Positions 1 to 8,971 are shown, counted from the first letter of the stretch. The stretch: 64,000 nt of DNA from DATFVA01 sp963832715 (GCA_963832715.1 CAWHVB010000009.1:124001-188000), one strand, 5' to 3'. A program made the numbers and translations. The notes: a model not told the origin generated them from the letters alone.

Positions 1-717
1 GAATCATTTAACACAACAGTCGATAAGATAATAGACATTTCTCCCGATAGAATTGCGGTGTTTAACTATGCTCATGTTCCCTGGATGAAAAAACATATGG
101 CGCTTATCCATCCTGAAGATATCCCGGCAGCGGAAGTTAAACTCGATATTTTAAAATCAACCATAGAAAAACTTACATCAGCAGGATATGTGTTTATTGG
201 AATGGACCACTTCGCAAAACCCGAAGATGAACTTGCTGTAGCTCTCAGAGAAAAAAAATTATATAGAAATTTCCAGGGATATAGTACCAACGCAGGCGCT
301 GATATGTATTCAATGGGAATTACGGCCATCAGCCAGCTCGGAAATATTTATGCACAGAACTATAAAACTGAAAGAGAATATTTCAAAGCAATTGATGAAG
401 AAATTCTTCCTGTAGCAAAAGGCTATCGCCTTACCGAAGATGATATCATTCGCGGCCATGTAATTATGCGTCTTATGTGCGATTTCGAGCTTGATTTCAA
501 AAAGGTTGAGCAGAAATTTGGTATAAAATTTAATACTTACTTTGCCTGGGGTTTGAATAACCTCAAAGAAATGGAAGCTGACGAACTCGTTGAAATTAAA
601 AATGATCATCTTAAAGTTTCTGAGATGGGAAAACTGCTCATACGTAATATCGCAATGAACTTCGACGGGTATATCGAACGCAAAGAAGACACAACAAAGT
701 ACTCCCGCACAGTATAA
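1..717 (+). CDS. hemN: Oxygen-independent coproporphyrinogen III oxidase, C-terminal part (runs off left edge)
   Basis: This is the last 238 codons of HemN, the cytosolic radical SAM enzyme that converts coproporphyrinogen III to protoporphyrinogen IX without oxygen. The frame is already open at base 1, so the start and the CxxxCxC radical SAM cluster lie outside the window. The GTG at 58 is an internal valine codon in RIAVFNYAHVPW, not a start. Visible family signatures are FNYAHVPWMKKHM, GMDHFAKPEDELA, RNFQGYSTNAGADMYSMG and the C-terminal helical domain with DIIRGHVIMRLMCDFELD. Full-length HemN is about 450 residues, so roughly half is missing. Other heme genes in the window (10763, 12728, 55720) support the assignment. 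Confidence 0.95.
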   Translation, partial: ESFNTTVDKIIDISPDRIAVFNYAHVPWMKKHMALIHPEDIPAAEVKLDILKSTIEKLTSAGYVFIGMDHFAKPEDELAVALREKKLYRNFQGYSTNAGADMYSMGITAISQLGNIYAQNYKTEREYFKAIDEEILPVAKGYRLTEDDIIRGHVIMRLMCDFELDFKKVEQKFGIKFNTYFAWGLNNLKEMEADELVEIKNDHLKVSEMGKLLIRNIAMNFDGYIERKEDTTKYSRTV

Positions 718-1248
718 TCATTCGTTTGCCCAGATTACTGGCGATAACTTGAGTTCAAAGCTTGTAAAGCGAAACGCTGTTTCGCTTCGAAAATATACAC
801 TTTACCTTCCCTTTTAAATTCTTCCGGTAAAATGTAATCACCCCGCCTCCTGATAGGTGGGCCTGTCTTGCCTTCAGGCAGGAAATTCTCAAATATACTC
901 TCCTCCCCCTCAATTAATCACCCCCCCCAAACCCCCCACCCCCCTCTCTCTCCTCCCCCTTCGTCACCACTCCATTTCTCCACTATTCCATCAATCCATC
1001 AAATAAACCCACGTTCTTACCCTCCAACCTTCTTACCTTCTCACCTCGTGCCCTTTAATTATACTTAATATTTGTCATCTTAACTCGCTACCCCCCATCA
1101 ATAAACCATCCTCTCCTTACTTGACTTTTCAATTAAAACTAACTACACTTATGCAGGTTATTACGGGGCTTTTATGAAAAGCATGTATTTCAGGGTGTTC
1201 TCTTTCTTAAGGCTCAGCTCATATAGATTCTTAATTTCGGGACGAAAT
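718..1248. other. Intergenic region with pyrimidine-rich low-complexity tract
   Basis: No credible gene is visible. A perfect 8-bp stem-loop (AAGCGAAA 767-774, TTTCGCTT 780-787) follows hemN and could end its transcript, although no T-run follows. A TGCC-TTCA-GGCA hairpin sits near 873-884. From about 895 to 1130 the plus strand is strongly C/T-rich with long C runs. A 66-codon open frame in this tract is a composition artefact. Confidence 0.6.
921..944 (-). repeat. C8-AAA-C6-A-C6 tract (G-quadruplex potential on minus strand)
   Basis: The plus strand reads eight C, AAA, six C, A, six C. The minus strand therefore has three G-runs of 6-8 bases with 1-3 base loops, and more G-runs lie on both sides. 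This is seen directly. Folding into a G-quadruplex (or an i-motif on the plus strand) is inferred. Confidence 0.6.
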
Positions 1249-3342
1249 ATGAAAAATATTTTCCTGATTACCATTTCAATCCTTTTATGTGCTTGCATTG
1301 AATCGTATAGTCAGGATTTCTGGATGCCTGCAAATGGACCAACCAACGGAGCAAATATTCGTGATTTCTTGCAATACAATGACTCACTAATATTTATAGC
1401 TACATCGGAAGGACTTATATCCTCAAATGATAATGGAAATCACTGGCAGCGGAATGATGGGATTCCGGGGATCTCTTTTTTAACGCTCGACCATTTCAAA
1501 ACAATATATGCTGGTTATTCGGGACACCTCCTCAGATCAACCGACGAAGGACTCAGTTGGTCCAACATAACAATTAACGGGAATTTACACGATTTATTAA
1601 TTACATACAGAGACACGCTAATAGCTGGAAGTTCCGATCACGGGCTTTTAATATCTATTGATTACGGACAAACCTGGACACAAATTAAATAATGGGATCG
1701 ATTATCCTGATGTTAATAAGATCATCAGGCTATATAATGGGATTTTGCTCGTCGGAACCAATGGAGGAGGAGTTTATAGGATCCTCTGATGGGGAAAATA
1801 CATGGATCTCTTCTAATTCCGGTATCCCGCTGGGGTCTACGGGCAGGTTTGCTTATTCATTATTTGAATTTGAACCTGGAAAGGTTGTGTGTGGTACACC
1901 ATACGGGATTTATTACTCAACTAATTCCGGAGTATCATGGATATATAGAAGTATTGGGTGTTCCAATAAAAGAGCTAAAGATTTGACAGTTGATGAAAAC
2001 GGGAATTTGTTCGCCGGAATTGATCTGAATGGCGGTGTTTATATGTCGACGAATACAGGAAATAATTGGACTCCAATCGGGCTAACTTATAGTATTTATA
2101 CTCTGGGATGGGACTCGGATTTAAGGCTGTGTGCTGGAGGAGCGAATGGTCTGAGCAGATTCAATTTGAGGATAGTACCTGGCAAAAAACTTATAATAAG
2201 GGTTATACACCAACGGAAACAGACCTTCTGTCATTAGCAGATAATGAAACCATATATGCTGGTACCTGGTGGTGGGGACTACAGAGAAGCACAGATAAAG
2301 GCTCCTATGGACCCAGGCAAATTCTGCCGGATACGTAGATAATATGATATCGATTGATGCGGCAACTGTACTTTTAGGCGGATCAGGGTATTACCCGGGA
2401 CTTTACTTAACTGTAGATTCCTGCAATTCCTGGCATCAAATTGCGAATTACGATGTATCATCACTCTTCTATGACTCAACTAGGAACACTCTGTATGTGG
2501 GAATGAACAATGGCTCCGGAATAGATGGAATATATTCTACAAGTGATTTAGGCGAAAACTGGACATTAGTTCATAATTTTGGTTATGGCTTGATCACTTC
2601 TCTTTTTGTATCGGAAGCCGATCATTACCTATTCACCGCACTTTATTATTATAATCCTCATGGAAGTGGATCCTCAGAACTTTATCGCTCGAGCGATAAT
2701 GGTAATACCTGGGAACCAAAGTATCCTGATGAAGTATTCGATTTTGTAGAGAACTCGAATGGGGATCTTTATGCCCTTAGTTACAATAAACTATTAATAT
2801 CTCATACTAAGGGGAGTATCTGGATTACCAGAAATATAGAAGCCTCTTGTCTTGCTGTAGATGATCAGGACAGAATTTATTATGGTGACGGCGGGTCAGT
2901 AAAGGTTTCGGATGCAGAAGCTCTGGAGTGGACAACTGTAGGAAATCACTTATATACCATAATAAATGACATGGCCATTAGTCGGGAAAATTACATTTAT
3001 TTGGGTACGGATAATGGAGTTTATTACGGAGATGCAAATAACCTTGTTCTATCCTTGGACAATAAAATGGATAAGGAAATTACGTTTGCTCTTTCCCAAA
3101 ACTACCCTAACCCCTTTAATCCAACTACTAAAATAAAATACCAATTACCGATACTAACTAATGTGAGATTATCCGTCTACGATGTTTTGGGTAGAGAAAT
3201 TAAAGTTCTCGTCAATCAGGAAAAACCTGCAGGATCTTATGAGGTTGAATTTGATGGAGCAAATCTTCCCAGCGGTGTCTACTTTTGTAGAATGGAAGCG
3301 GATAAATATTCCGATACAAAAAAACTTCTGTTGCTGAAATAG
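1249..3342 (+). pseudogene. Secreted beta-propeller protein with T9SS sorting domain, four frame breaks
   Basis: One secreted protein of about 700 residues is visible, but its frame changes four times, near 1690, 1787, 2165 and 2302 (frames 1, 2, 3, 2, 1, net zero). The start at 1249 is chosen because it begins a signal peptide (MKNIFLITISILLCACIES). An upstream in-frame ATG at 1174 would only add residues before it. The body holds repeated S-x-D-x-G-x-x-W blades (RSTDEGLSWSN, YSTNSGVSWIY, RSSDNGNTWEPK), typical of sialidase/Ycf48-like propellers. The C-terminus is a T9SS type A domain (SQNYPNPFNPTTKIKYQLP ... SGVYFCRMEA ... KKLLLLK), so the product should be exported and cell-surface attached or released. 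Each intermediate frame reads as the same kind of propeller, so either sequencing indels or a very recent loss is possible. Confidence 0.75.
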
Positions 3343-3344
3343 TA

Positions 3345-3362
3345 TCAAATGACCAGAGGAGA
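3345..3362 (+). repeat. Left inverted repeat of the DUF1670 unit
   Basis: TCAAATGACCAGAGGAGA. It matches the minus-strand sequence of 5152-5169 at 16 of 18 positions, differing at positions 4 and 12. It lies directly downstream of the stop codon of the upstream T9SS gene. Confidence 0.6.
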
Positions 3363-3410
3363 AGGTAAGTAATTATAAATAAATAAGTTAAATAAGAACA
3401 AATCTTAAAA

Positions 3411-3436
3411 GGGAGACGAGATAAAACTCGTTTCCC
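3411..3436 (-). terminator. Intrinsic terminator of the DUF1670 operon
   Basis: GGGAGACGAG (3411-3420) and CTCGTTTCCC (3427-3436) form a 10-bp stem with one G-T pair and a 6-base loop. On the minus strand the stem is followed by TTTT, and it lies about 30 bases past the stop of the second DUF1670 gene. Confidence 0.8.
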
Positions 3437-3464
3437 TGAATTTAAGCAATAGTTTTAATAAAAA

Positions 3465-4283
3465 TTAAGCATTTTCATCGTTCTTTGACAAGTTGTTTTT
3501 CAATTTAGCCGGCAAAAGGTCAATGTATTGCTGCACGACTCGTTTAGAGAGCCTGGATAAATGCGCAATTTTGTCGGGGTTTTTAATATCGTGCTGCCAT
3601 AGGATCTCAACACGATGGTAGTCCTTAATATATCGGTCAACAGCCTCTTTTGAATGGTTTGTTTTAAGAGCAATATCGGGTGTCAGGTAACCCTGAAGGT
3701 AAAGAGTAATAATCTCTCTTTTATGGGTGATAGCTCCTGAAAGATCGTGAATATTCCCTCTTGTAGGAAGCAGATGTCCTTCTTTCTGAATCTCCTGAAC
3801 GTACTGGCTGACCACAGCATCACAGACACCGAGGAGAATAGCAAGGTCAAGCTGAGTAAGCAGGGCACCCTGGTCGTAGGTCTGATCGGTCCATCTCTTA
3901 AGTCTGTTTTTGCGAAGGGTTTTAGAGTCGAAACCCTGAGAGATATGGGCGATATCCTGATCAGTAATGAAAGAGAGTACCACGGGCTTAAGCCTGGTAG
4001 TCCCGATGGATTTACCTCTTTTTGGAAACTCATCGAGAGGAACAGCCATCCAGACTAGTTGTCCATAGTTAATATGGTGAAGGTCATCATCTATGGAAGT
4101 GACAAGGAAGTAGTGGTCAATAAGCTGAAGGATATCGTTGATAATAGCCCTTGCGGTAATCTCACCTCTGTCGTAGCCATAGTTATTTATGAAGCGGTAG
4201 AGCAGGTGCTGCTCGAGGGATTTATCGGAGAGACGTCTGAACTTCTTAAGCTGTATCTGCTCTTTAGTTAATGCTTTACTCAT
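3465..4283 (-). CDS. DUF1670 family protein, second copy
   Basis: A 272-residue protein of the DUF1670 family, whose function is not established. Family signatures are QLDLAILLGVCDAVVSQYV, EIQKEGHLLPTRGNIHDL, ITHKREIITLYLQGYLTPDI, KTNHSKEAVDRYIKDYHRV and SKRVVQQYIDLL. These read as successive helix-turn-helix-like units, so DNA binding is likely (inference). The start MSKALTKEQ at 4283 is preferred over an upstream ATG at 4337 because AGGAGG stands seven bases before it. Its first eight bases overlap the end of the upstream paralogue (ATGAGTAA), which indicates translational coupling. No DDE or HUH catalytic motif is evident. The two copies differ clearly in sequence, so the duplication is old. 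Confidence 0.8.
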   Translation of the reverse strand: MSKALTKEQIQLKKFRRLSDKSLEQHLLYRFINNYGYDRGEITARAIINDILQLIDHYFLVTSIDDDLHHINYGQLVWMAVPLDEFPKRGKSIGTTRLKPVVLSFITDQDIAHISQGFDSKTLRKNRLKRWTDQTYDQGALLTQLDLAILLGVCDAVVSQYVQEIQKEGHLLPTRGNIHDLSGAITHKREIITLYLQGYLTPDIALKTNHSKEAVDRYIKDYHRVEILWQHDIKNPDKIAHLSRLSKRVVQQYIDLLPAKLKNNLSKNDENA

Positions 4284-5120
4284 TTGTTTTGCCTCCTCTG
4301 CCTTTATGAAGACGGGATTTTTTTTTAGCCTCATCATCAGCTGGCTGAGGGGAGATCAGATCAAGGAGCCTTTGATTATCAAGCTTATCGTAAATCTCAT
4401 AGATCTGGATATACTCCCTTACCAGACGGTCTGATCTTTGGGCAATGAGCCTGATCTGCTGAGGAGAGAAGTTTTGTCTGTAGAGAGTGGCTATCTGGAT
4501 AAAATCAGAAAGATACCGCTTAACAGAGGTCTCAGAGTGGTTGGTCTTAAGCTCTATATCGGTGAAGGAATAACCCTTAAAATAAAGGTCAAGGATAATA
4601 GATTTATGAGAGAGGCCAGGGCCCATATCAAGCTTAGTTCCTCTTGTCATAATAAACTTTCCTTCCTTACGGAGGAAGAAGACATCACGCTTAACAGTGG
4701 CAGGAGAAGTGGTAAGCAGTAGGGCAAGGTCTTCATAGGTTAGCAGGGCACCCTGGTCGTAGGCCTGACGGGTTAAACGCTCAATACGGTGTCGTCTCAT
4801 ACCTGCAAGGCCGTAGTTAGCCAGGACTTCAAAGTCAGAGTTTATGTCCATAAGCTTAAGGCGGCAGGTAACCTTGCGTGTAAGCCTAATATGTTTACCA
4901 GTGGCTCAGTTGAACTAACAGCTTCATAGGAAACTTCACCGGAGGAAAGAGAGATATTGGAATGTTCCTGGAAATAAATAGAAACCTGTTTATAAAATGC
5001 TTCAGCAATAATCGGAGTAAGGTTAAAATCCTGAGCAAGTTTTTGGATGATTGCATTCCTGGCGTTTTTGGACTCAAGACGCTTAAGACCGTAAGCATCA
5101 TTATTTTGAATTTTATCCAT
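4276..5120 (-). CDS. DUF1670 family protein, first copy, one frame break
   Basis: The first gene of the pair, about 280 residues. The N-terminal part (5120 down to the stop at 4842) carries MDKIQNNDAYGLKRLESKNA and FNLTPIIAEAFYKQV. The rest continues in the -1 frame to 4276 with RLTRQAYDQGALLTYEDLAL, KRDVFFLRKEGKFIMTRGTK, LSHKSIILDLYFKGYSFTDI and KTNHSETSVKRYLSDF, all DUF1670-typical. The break lies between about 4909 and 4842. Joining EP to GKHIRLTRKV restores a family-like sequence and corresponds to one missing base. No X-XXY-YYZ slippery heptamer is present in the overlap, so programmed frameshifting is unlikely. The start at 5120 has AGGAG six bases upstream. Confidence 0.75.
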
Positions 5121-5175
5121 AGGAGACTCCTAATATGTTATGTAAAGATAGTCTCCTGTGGTCATATGACCTAAA
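5121..5175 (-). promoter_or_regulatory. Promoter/operator of the DUF1670 operon
   Basis: On the minus strand TTTA (5175-5172), 21 bases, then TATCTTTA (5150-5143) resemble the Bacteroidota TTTG-N19/20-TAnnTTTG promoter. The spacer holds a perfect 12-bp palindrome GGTCATATGACC (5160-5171). Next to it AGGAGACT (5121-5128) and AGTCTCCT (5150-5157) form an 8-bp inverted repeat enclosing the ribosome binding site, which itself sits in a near-palindrome (AGGAGTCTCCT). The layout suggests autoregulation (inference). Confidence 0.5.
5152..5169 (-). repeat. Right inverted repeat of the DUF1670 unit
   Basis: Minus-strand TCATATGACCACAGGAGA, 16 of 18 identical to plus-strand 3345-3362. It overlaps the GGTCATATGACC palindrome and the promoter spacer of the DUF1670 genes. 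Confidence 0.6.
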
Positions 5176-5204
5176 CTTTAAATAAAATATCCTTGGATCT
5201 GATT

Positions 5205-6435
5205 ATGAAAATAACATTTTTCTTCCTTATACTATTTATCTTATCCGGTAGGAATTCCGCTCAAAACTTCTTTCCTCTGCAGGTAGGTGACGTATATCAA
5301 ATTAAGGATGTTGAAACTTGGACCGGACCGGGAGGAACAGGCGGATCAGATACTTACTTTAAAGTAAACTCAGTCTTAAATGACTCATTGATAAATGGCG
5401 AAACCTTTTATGCTGTATCATTAGATGACAACTATGGACCATTTCATCCTGGATATTTATTCAGGTACGATTCTTTAAATCAAAAATTATTGGTTAAAAT
5501 CCCGGGAGATGATACTATTAGGCTGGCCGCTGATTTCAATCTGCCGGCAGATTCAACCTTTATATCCTATCTCAGCGGAGCCTCTGTTGAATTTGTATCA
5601 CAGGGTATTTCCACTGATGTTCTCTTGCGGAGATAGTTTGCAAGTTTATAAAATGGAATCACCCTGGGAAATAAATGGGATGCTTACTGACTATTATTTT
5701 GCCAGGGAAATAGGATTATACTATTTCCGAAACTCCATTGCAGGCAGTTCAGTACATACCAGTACTGAATATTTTACGCTTTCTGCAATTATAGATACGA
5801 ATATATTTCATCCGCTGATTCTGCAGATAGATTCTCTATATCCTGTAAGTGATAGACCTCTGAATACTTTCCCATTCTTACTAAATATTCCTTACCAGGT
5901 AAGCTATTATCAATTAATAAACAGCTTTCAGCTCACTCTTGAGGTCGAACGTGATTCGGAAATCGTATTTAATACAAATTACAACATCTCATTATCGAAT
6001 CCTCATATTCAGATAAATCCTCCTGACCTTCAAATCGGGGATTTAATTAAACTGAAAGCGGTTATAACAGATACATCAATCTTTAATAATATTGACGTCT
6101 ATCCTGATTCCGGCTGGGCTGAATTCAGAGTCCTTGAGCCGGTATCTGTTGAAGAAACTAACCTGTCAGACTTTAAATATAAACTCGAACAGAACTATCC
6201 TAATCCATTTAATCCAGTTACTGTTATTACTTATGAAATACCCATTCGCACATATGTGTCCGTGAAGATATATGACATACTCGGCAACGAAGTCGGCAAC
6301 CTGGTACACAAAGAGATCCCCGCCGGCAATTATAATGTTGAATTCAACGGAGAAAAACTGAGTTCGGGAATTTATATCTGCAGGTTAAGTACACCGGAAT
6401 TTACAAAATCAATAAAAATGATTTTGACAAAGTAG
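5205..6435 (+). CDS. T9SS-exported protein, one frame break
   Basis: A secreted protein of about 410 residues. The start at 5205 gives a clean signal peptide (MKITFFFLILFILSGRNSAQ). The first frame stops at 5636 after VSQGISTDVLLRR. The +1 frame continues with FSCGDSLQVYKMESPWEI, so one extra base near 5615-5625 explains the break. The middle part has no family I recognise. It contains a stretch of extracellular beta-domain character (VSYYQLINSFQLTLEVERD ... GDLIKLKAVITDTS). The C-terminus is a T9SS type A domain (EQNYPNPFNPVTVITYEIP, KIYDILGNEVGNLV, SGIYICRL). It is divergent from the DUF1670 operon and ten bases upstream of the next T9SS gene, so the two are probably co-transcribed. Confidence 0.75.
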
Positions 6436-6445
6436 CGAGGGCAAA

Positions 6446-7675
6446 ATGAAAATCATATTTCTTTTAATAATTTTACTTTCTTTTGAAGCTATCGCCCAGC
6501 CTGTTCCATCTCACTATTATAAACTCTGGCAGAAAGATAGCTTATATTATTTGCTCACCGATAAAGCACTTTTCAAATTCTATTCCCCCGGCACAAGCGG
6601 TGAGTTCTACCTCACGAGGTATATAGAGGGTGAATTTACTTCATCCATGTCCCTGGGTATGAATGATGACTATTTACTTTTTAAGAAAGGTGATACTGTC
6701 GACGTTTATTCCAACCAAAGCGCCTTGGACTTGACCTATAAGAGCACATTCATCCCAACTTATAGTGTCTCTGGTATTTACGGATTTGGGCCCTACATTT
6801 TTATCCGGACAGAAAATAAATATAACTTGTTAAAAATTGCAGATGGGAATCTGGAGCCCTTGGAAGACACATTATTCACCCACCCCTCCCAGGAATTAGT
6901 ATTCTTTGTCTATCCTTATGTGGTTATTGGTCAAAATGTTTATAAATATGTTGAGGGGTATGATTTTTACGCGGTGGGACAAATAAATATAGGAAACGGA
7001 AATACCGGATTATCAAATGATACTTTGATCGCATACTATTACTATATTGAATCTCAGCCTCCTTATACCGTCCATAATAATCTAATCAAATATGTTGTAG
7101 AAGAACCCTCCTTTCCAATTTTTTATTATCCTACTTGGGGAATGAATATCACGGAAATACACTATAATTTTGGATGGGGAACAATGATAGCTAAAAAGAA
7201 TCTTTATTACATGATGTGGGTAAATACTATTACCACAAGCAATTCTCATTTAGCGTATCATACTTCTCCAAATGATGTAGTTTATATAACGGATAACTAT
7301 ATATTCTTAATGGGCGATTCAGTAAGGTATTCTAAGTGGTATGCCGGATCGACATTCTATCCTTTTACCTGGATGGATTTTACAGAAATCAGGGACTTTG
7401 AATCTGCTCCTGATGCTTTTAACCTGTTTCAGAATTATCCTAACCCCTTCAATCCTGTTACAAATATAAAATACCAATTACCCGGTTCAAGCTCGGTAAA
7501 ACTTGCTGTCTATGATGTACTGGGAAGGGAGGTTGAATGTTTAGTTGATGATGAGAAACCAGCCGGCAGCTACGAGGTACAGTTTAACGCCGCAAATCTT
7601 CCTACCGGTGTCTACTTCTACAGGATTGAAGCGGGCAAATATTCCGATACAAAAAAACTTCTATTGCTGAAATAA
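6446..7675 (+). CDS. T9SS-exported protein of unknown function
   Basis: An intact 409-residue secreted protein, preceded by GAGG. The signal peptide is MKIIFLLIILLSFEAIAQ. The body is rich in Tyr, Asn and Trp with short beta-type repeats (DSLYYLLTDKALFKFYSP, NDDYLLFKKGDTVDVYSN), suggesting a beta-propeller-like fold. I do not recognise a family. The C-terminal 75 residues are a T9SS type A sorting domain (FQNYPNPFNPVTNIKYQLPG, VYDVLGREVECLV, TGVYFYRIEAGKYSDTKKLL). At DNA level the end of the gene closely matches the end of the gene finishing at 3342. It converges on the ATP-grasp gene with only five bases between the stops. Confidence 0.8.
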   Translation: MKIIFLLIILLSFEAIAQPVPSHYYKLWQKDSLYYLLTDKALFKFYSPGTSGEFYLTRYIEGEFTSSMSLGMNDDYLLFKKGDTVDVYSNQSALDLTYKSTFIPTYSVSGIYGFGPYIFIRTENKYNLLKIADGNLEPLEDTLFTHPSQELVFFVYPYVVIGQNVYKYVEGYDFYAVGQINIGNGNTGLSNDTLIAYYYYIESQPPYTVHNNLIKYVVEEPSFPIFYYPTWGMNITEIHYNFGWGTMIAKKNLYYMMWVNTITTSNSHLAYHTSPNDVVYITDNYIFLMGDSVRYSKWYAGSTFYPFTWMDFTEIRDFESAPDAFNLFQNYPNPFNPVTNIKYQLPGSSSVKLAVYDVLGREVECLVDDEKPAGSYEVQFNAANLPTGVYFYRIEAGKYSDTKKLLLLK

Positions 7676-7680
7676 ATTCA

Positions 7681-8895
7681 TTAGCTGCCGGGAGTATCGG
7701 CAATTGGGTGTGTAGCAAAGAAATCCGTGTAGAATCTTTCGGTATACAGTTTCAGTAGATCTTCTACCCGTTTATGATCCGCAGAGCTGATTATTAAACC
7801 TGCATGACTTTTCTTATTCATTCTCCATACTATCTCCGTATCTATATACCCAGACAGGTCCGGCTGCTCCTGTTTTGCCAGTGAAATTATTATCCCGGCG
7901 TAATTATTCTTTACCGCAGGAACTCTGTACTCTCTTTTGCCGTAGCCGATCTCTATCTTTGCCCATTCGGCCCAGAGATTTATTCCCGTTGCTGCTTCTA
8001 CCAGCTCAGCAATATTAGCACCGCCAACCCTTGCGGATGTTTCAAGGAAATAAAATTTTCCGTCTTCTTTTGATTTAATGAATTCTGTATGCGAGACTCC
8101 TCTTACCAGCCCCATGGCTTTCATCACTTTTTTGTTAATCTCAATCAGATTATCTTCCTCAGGAGTCCCATGCTTTATAGTCCGGCTGCCGAAAACTCTT
8201 CCTTCATGTGCAACTTCAAAAGGAGGTAGGCTGTATTGACTGGCAACTGCAAATCTCACTTCCATATTATATATTATGGAATCAACATGATAAATCTCGC
8301 CTTCAATGAATCTTTCAAGAACATAAAACGATTGTTCATCCCCAAGCCCGTTTATAGTATGCCATAAATCTTCGGATGAATTGATTTTTTTTATTCCATG
8401 TGCCCCGGCCTGAAGTCTTGGCTTGATTACATATGGAAGGGGAACCGCCGCCGCAAATTCGTTTATTTTCCTGTAATTCAGTACGTGGACAAAATCAGGG
8501 ACCGGGATCTTTTCCTCTCTTGCTCTTGTGCGCATTGCCAGCTTGTCTCTGAAATATCTCGCAGTTGTATCTCCCATTCCCGGCACCCGTAAGTGTTCTC
8601 TTAATGAGGCTGCTTTTTCAACATCAAAATCATCCAGGGCAACTATCCTGTCAATCTGTTCAGTGCGTGCAAGAAAGCTGACACCGTAAATAACGTTCTT
8701 CATATCCCATACTTTATTTACGTCAGGAATATAAAATATCTCATCTATGCTTTCCCTGGGCCAGTCAGCATCTTCAAGGCTCTTGGATGTAAGCAGTATT
8801 ACTCTTGCCCCTTCTCTTTTGCATTGCCTCATAAATTCCTGCCCTTTTTCAAAGCTGGCTATGCATAGTATTGTGAAATCTGAGTTCTCTGCCAT
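7681..8895 (-). CDS. ATP-grasp domain protein
   Basis: A 404-residue cytosolic enzyme of the ATP-grasp superfamily (carboxylate-amine/thiol ligases, carbamoyl-phosphate-synthase-like). Residues about 1-105 form the pre-ATP-grasp Rossmann-like domain (FTILCIASFEKGQEFMRQ, VALDDFDVEKAASLREHL). The ATP-grasp core follows: RYFRDKLAMRTRAREEKIPV, PYVIKPRLQAGAHGIKKI with the ATP-binding lysine, FYVLERFIEGEIYHVDSI, and the metal-binding FYFLETSARVGGANIAELVE. The acceptor substrates cannot be told from the sequence. No signal peptide is seen. It may form a loose unit with the peptidase gene 76 bases upstream on the same strand. Confidence 0.8.
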   Translation of the reverse strand: MAENSDFTILCIASFEKGQEFMRQCKREGARVILLTSKSLEDADWPRESIDEIFYIPDVNKVWDMKNVIYGVSFLARTEQIDRIVALDDFDVEKAASLREHLRVPGMGDTTARYFRDKLAMRTRAREEKIPVPDFVHVLNYRKINEFAAAVPLPYVIKPRLQAGAHGIKKINSSEDLWHTINGLGDEQSFYVLERFIEGEIYHVDSIIYNMEVRFAVASQYSLPPFEVAHEGRVFGSRTIKHGTPEEDNLIEINKKVMKAMGLVRGVSHTEFIKSKEDGKFYFLETSARVGGANIAELVEAATGINLWAEWAKIEIGYGKREYRVPAVKNNYAGIIISLAKQEQPDLSGYIDTEIVWRMNKKSHAGLIISSADHKRVEDLLKLYTERFYTDFFATHPIADTPGS

Positions 8896-8971
8896 AATGG
8901 CCTCTTTTTATTTTGTATGCGGAAAGTGTGGAATTGATGTGCAGGTATTTTACAACTAAAGAAACTCAGAT

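Larger units (their letters stand above)
3345..5169. mobile_element. Candidate mobile element: DUF1670 gene pair within imperfect terminal inverted repeats
   Basis: The two DUF1670 genes are bracketed by an inverted repeat: TCAAATGACCAGAGGAGA at 3345-3362 on plus and TCATATGACCACAGGAGA on minus at 5169-5152, 16 of 18 bases matching. The unit is 1825 bp and contains both genes, their promoter region and their terminator. It starts three bases after the stop of one T9SS gene and ends 35 bases before the start of another. I could not identify a clear target duplication, and neither protein shows a known transposase catalytic triad. Mobility is therefore inference. The repeats could instead be two binding sites for the encoded proteins. 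Confidence 0.5.

Noticed and set aside
868..1068. Open frame of 66 codons rich in Pro and Ser after hemN
   Set aside because: It is produced by the C/T-rich tract, has no ribosome binding site and no family features.
3747..4271. Plus-strand open frames opposite the second DUF1670 gene
   Set aside because: They are antisense to a protein with clear family motifs and have no start signals.
4842..4909. Programmed -1 frameshift in the first DUF1670 gene
   Set aside because: No slippery heptamer or downstream stem is evident, and single-base breaks are common in this window.
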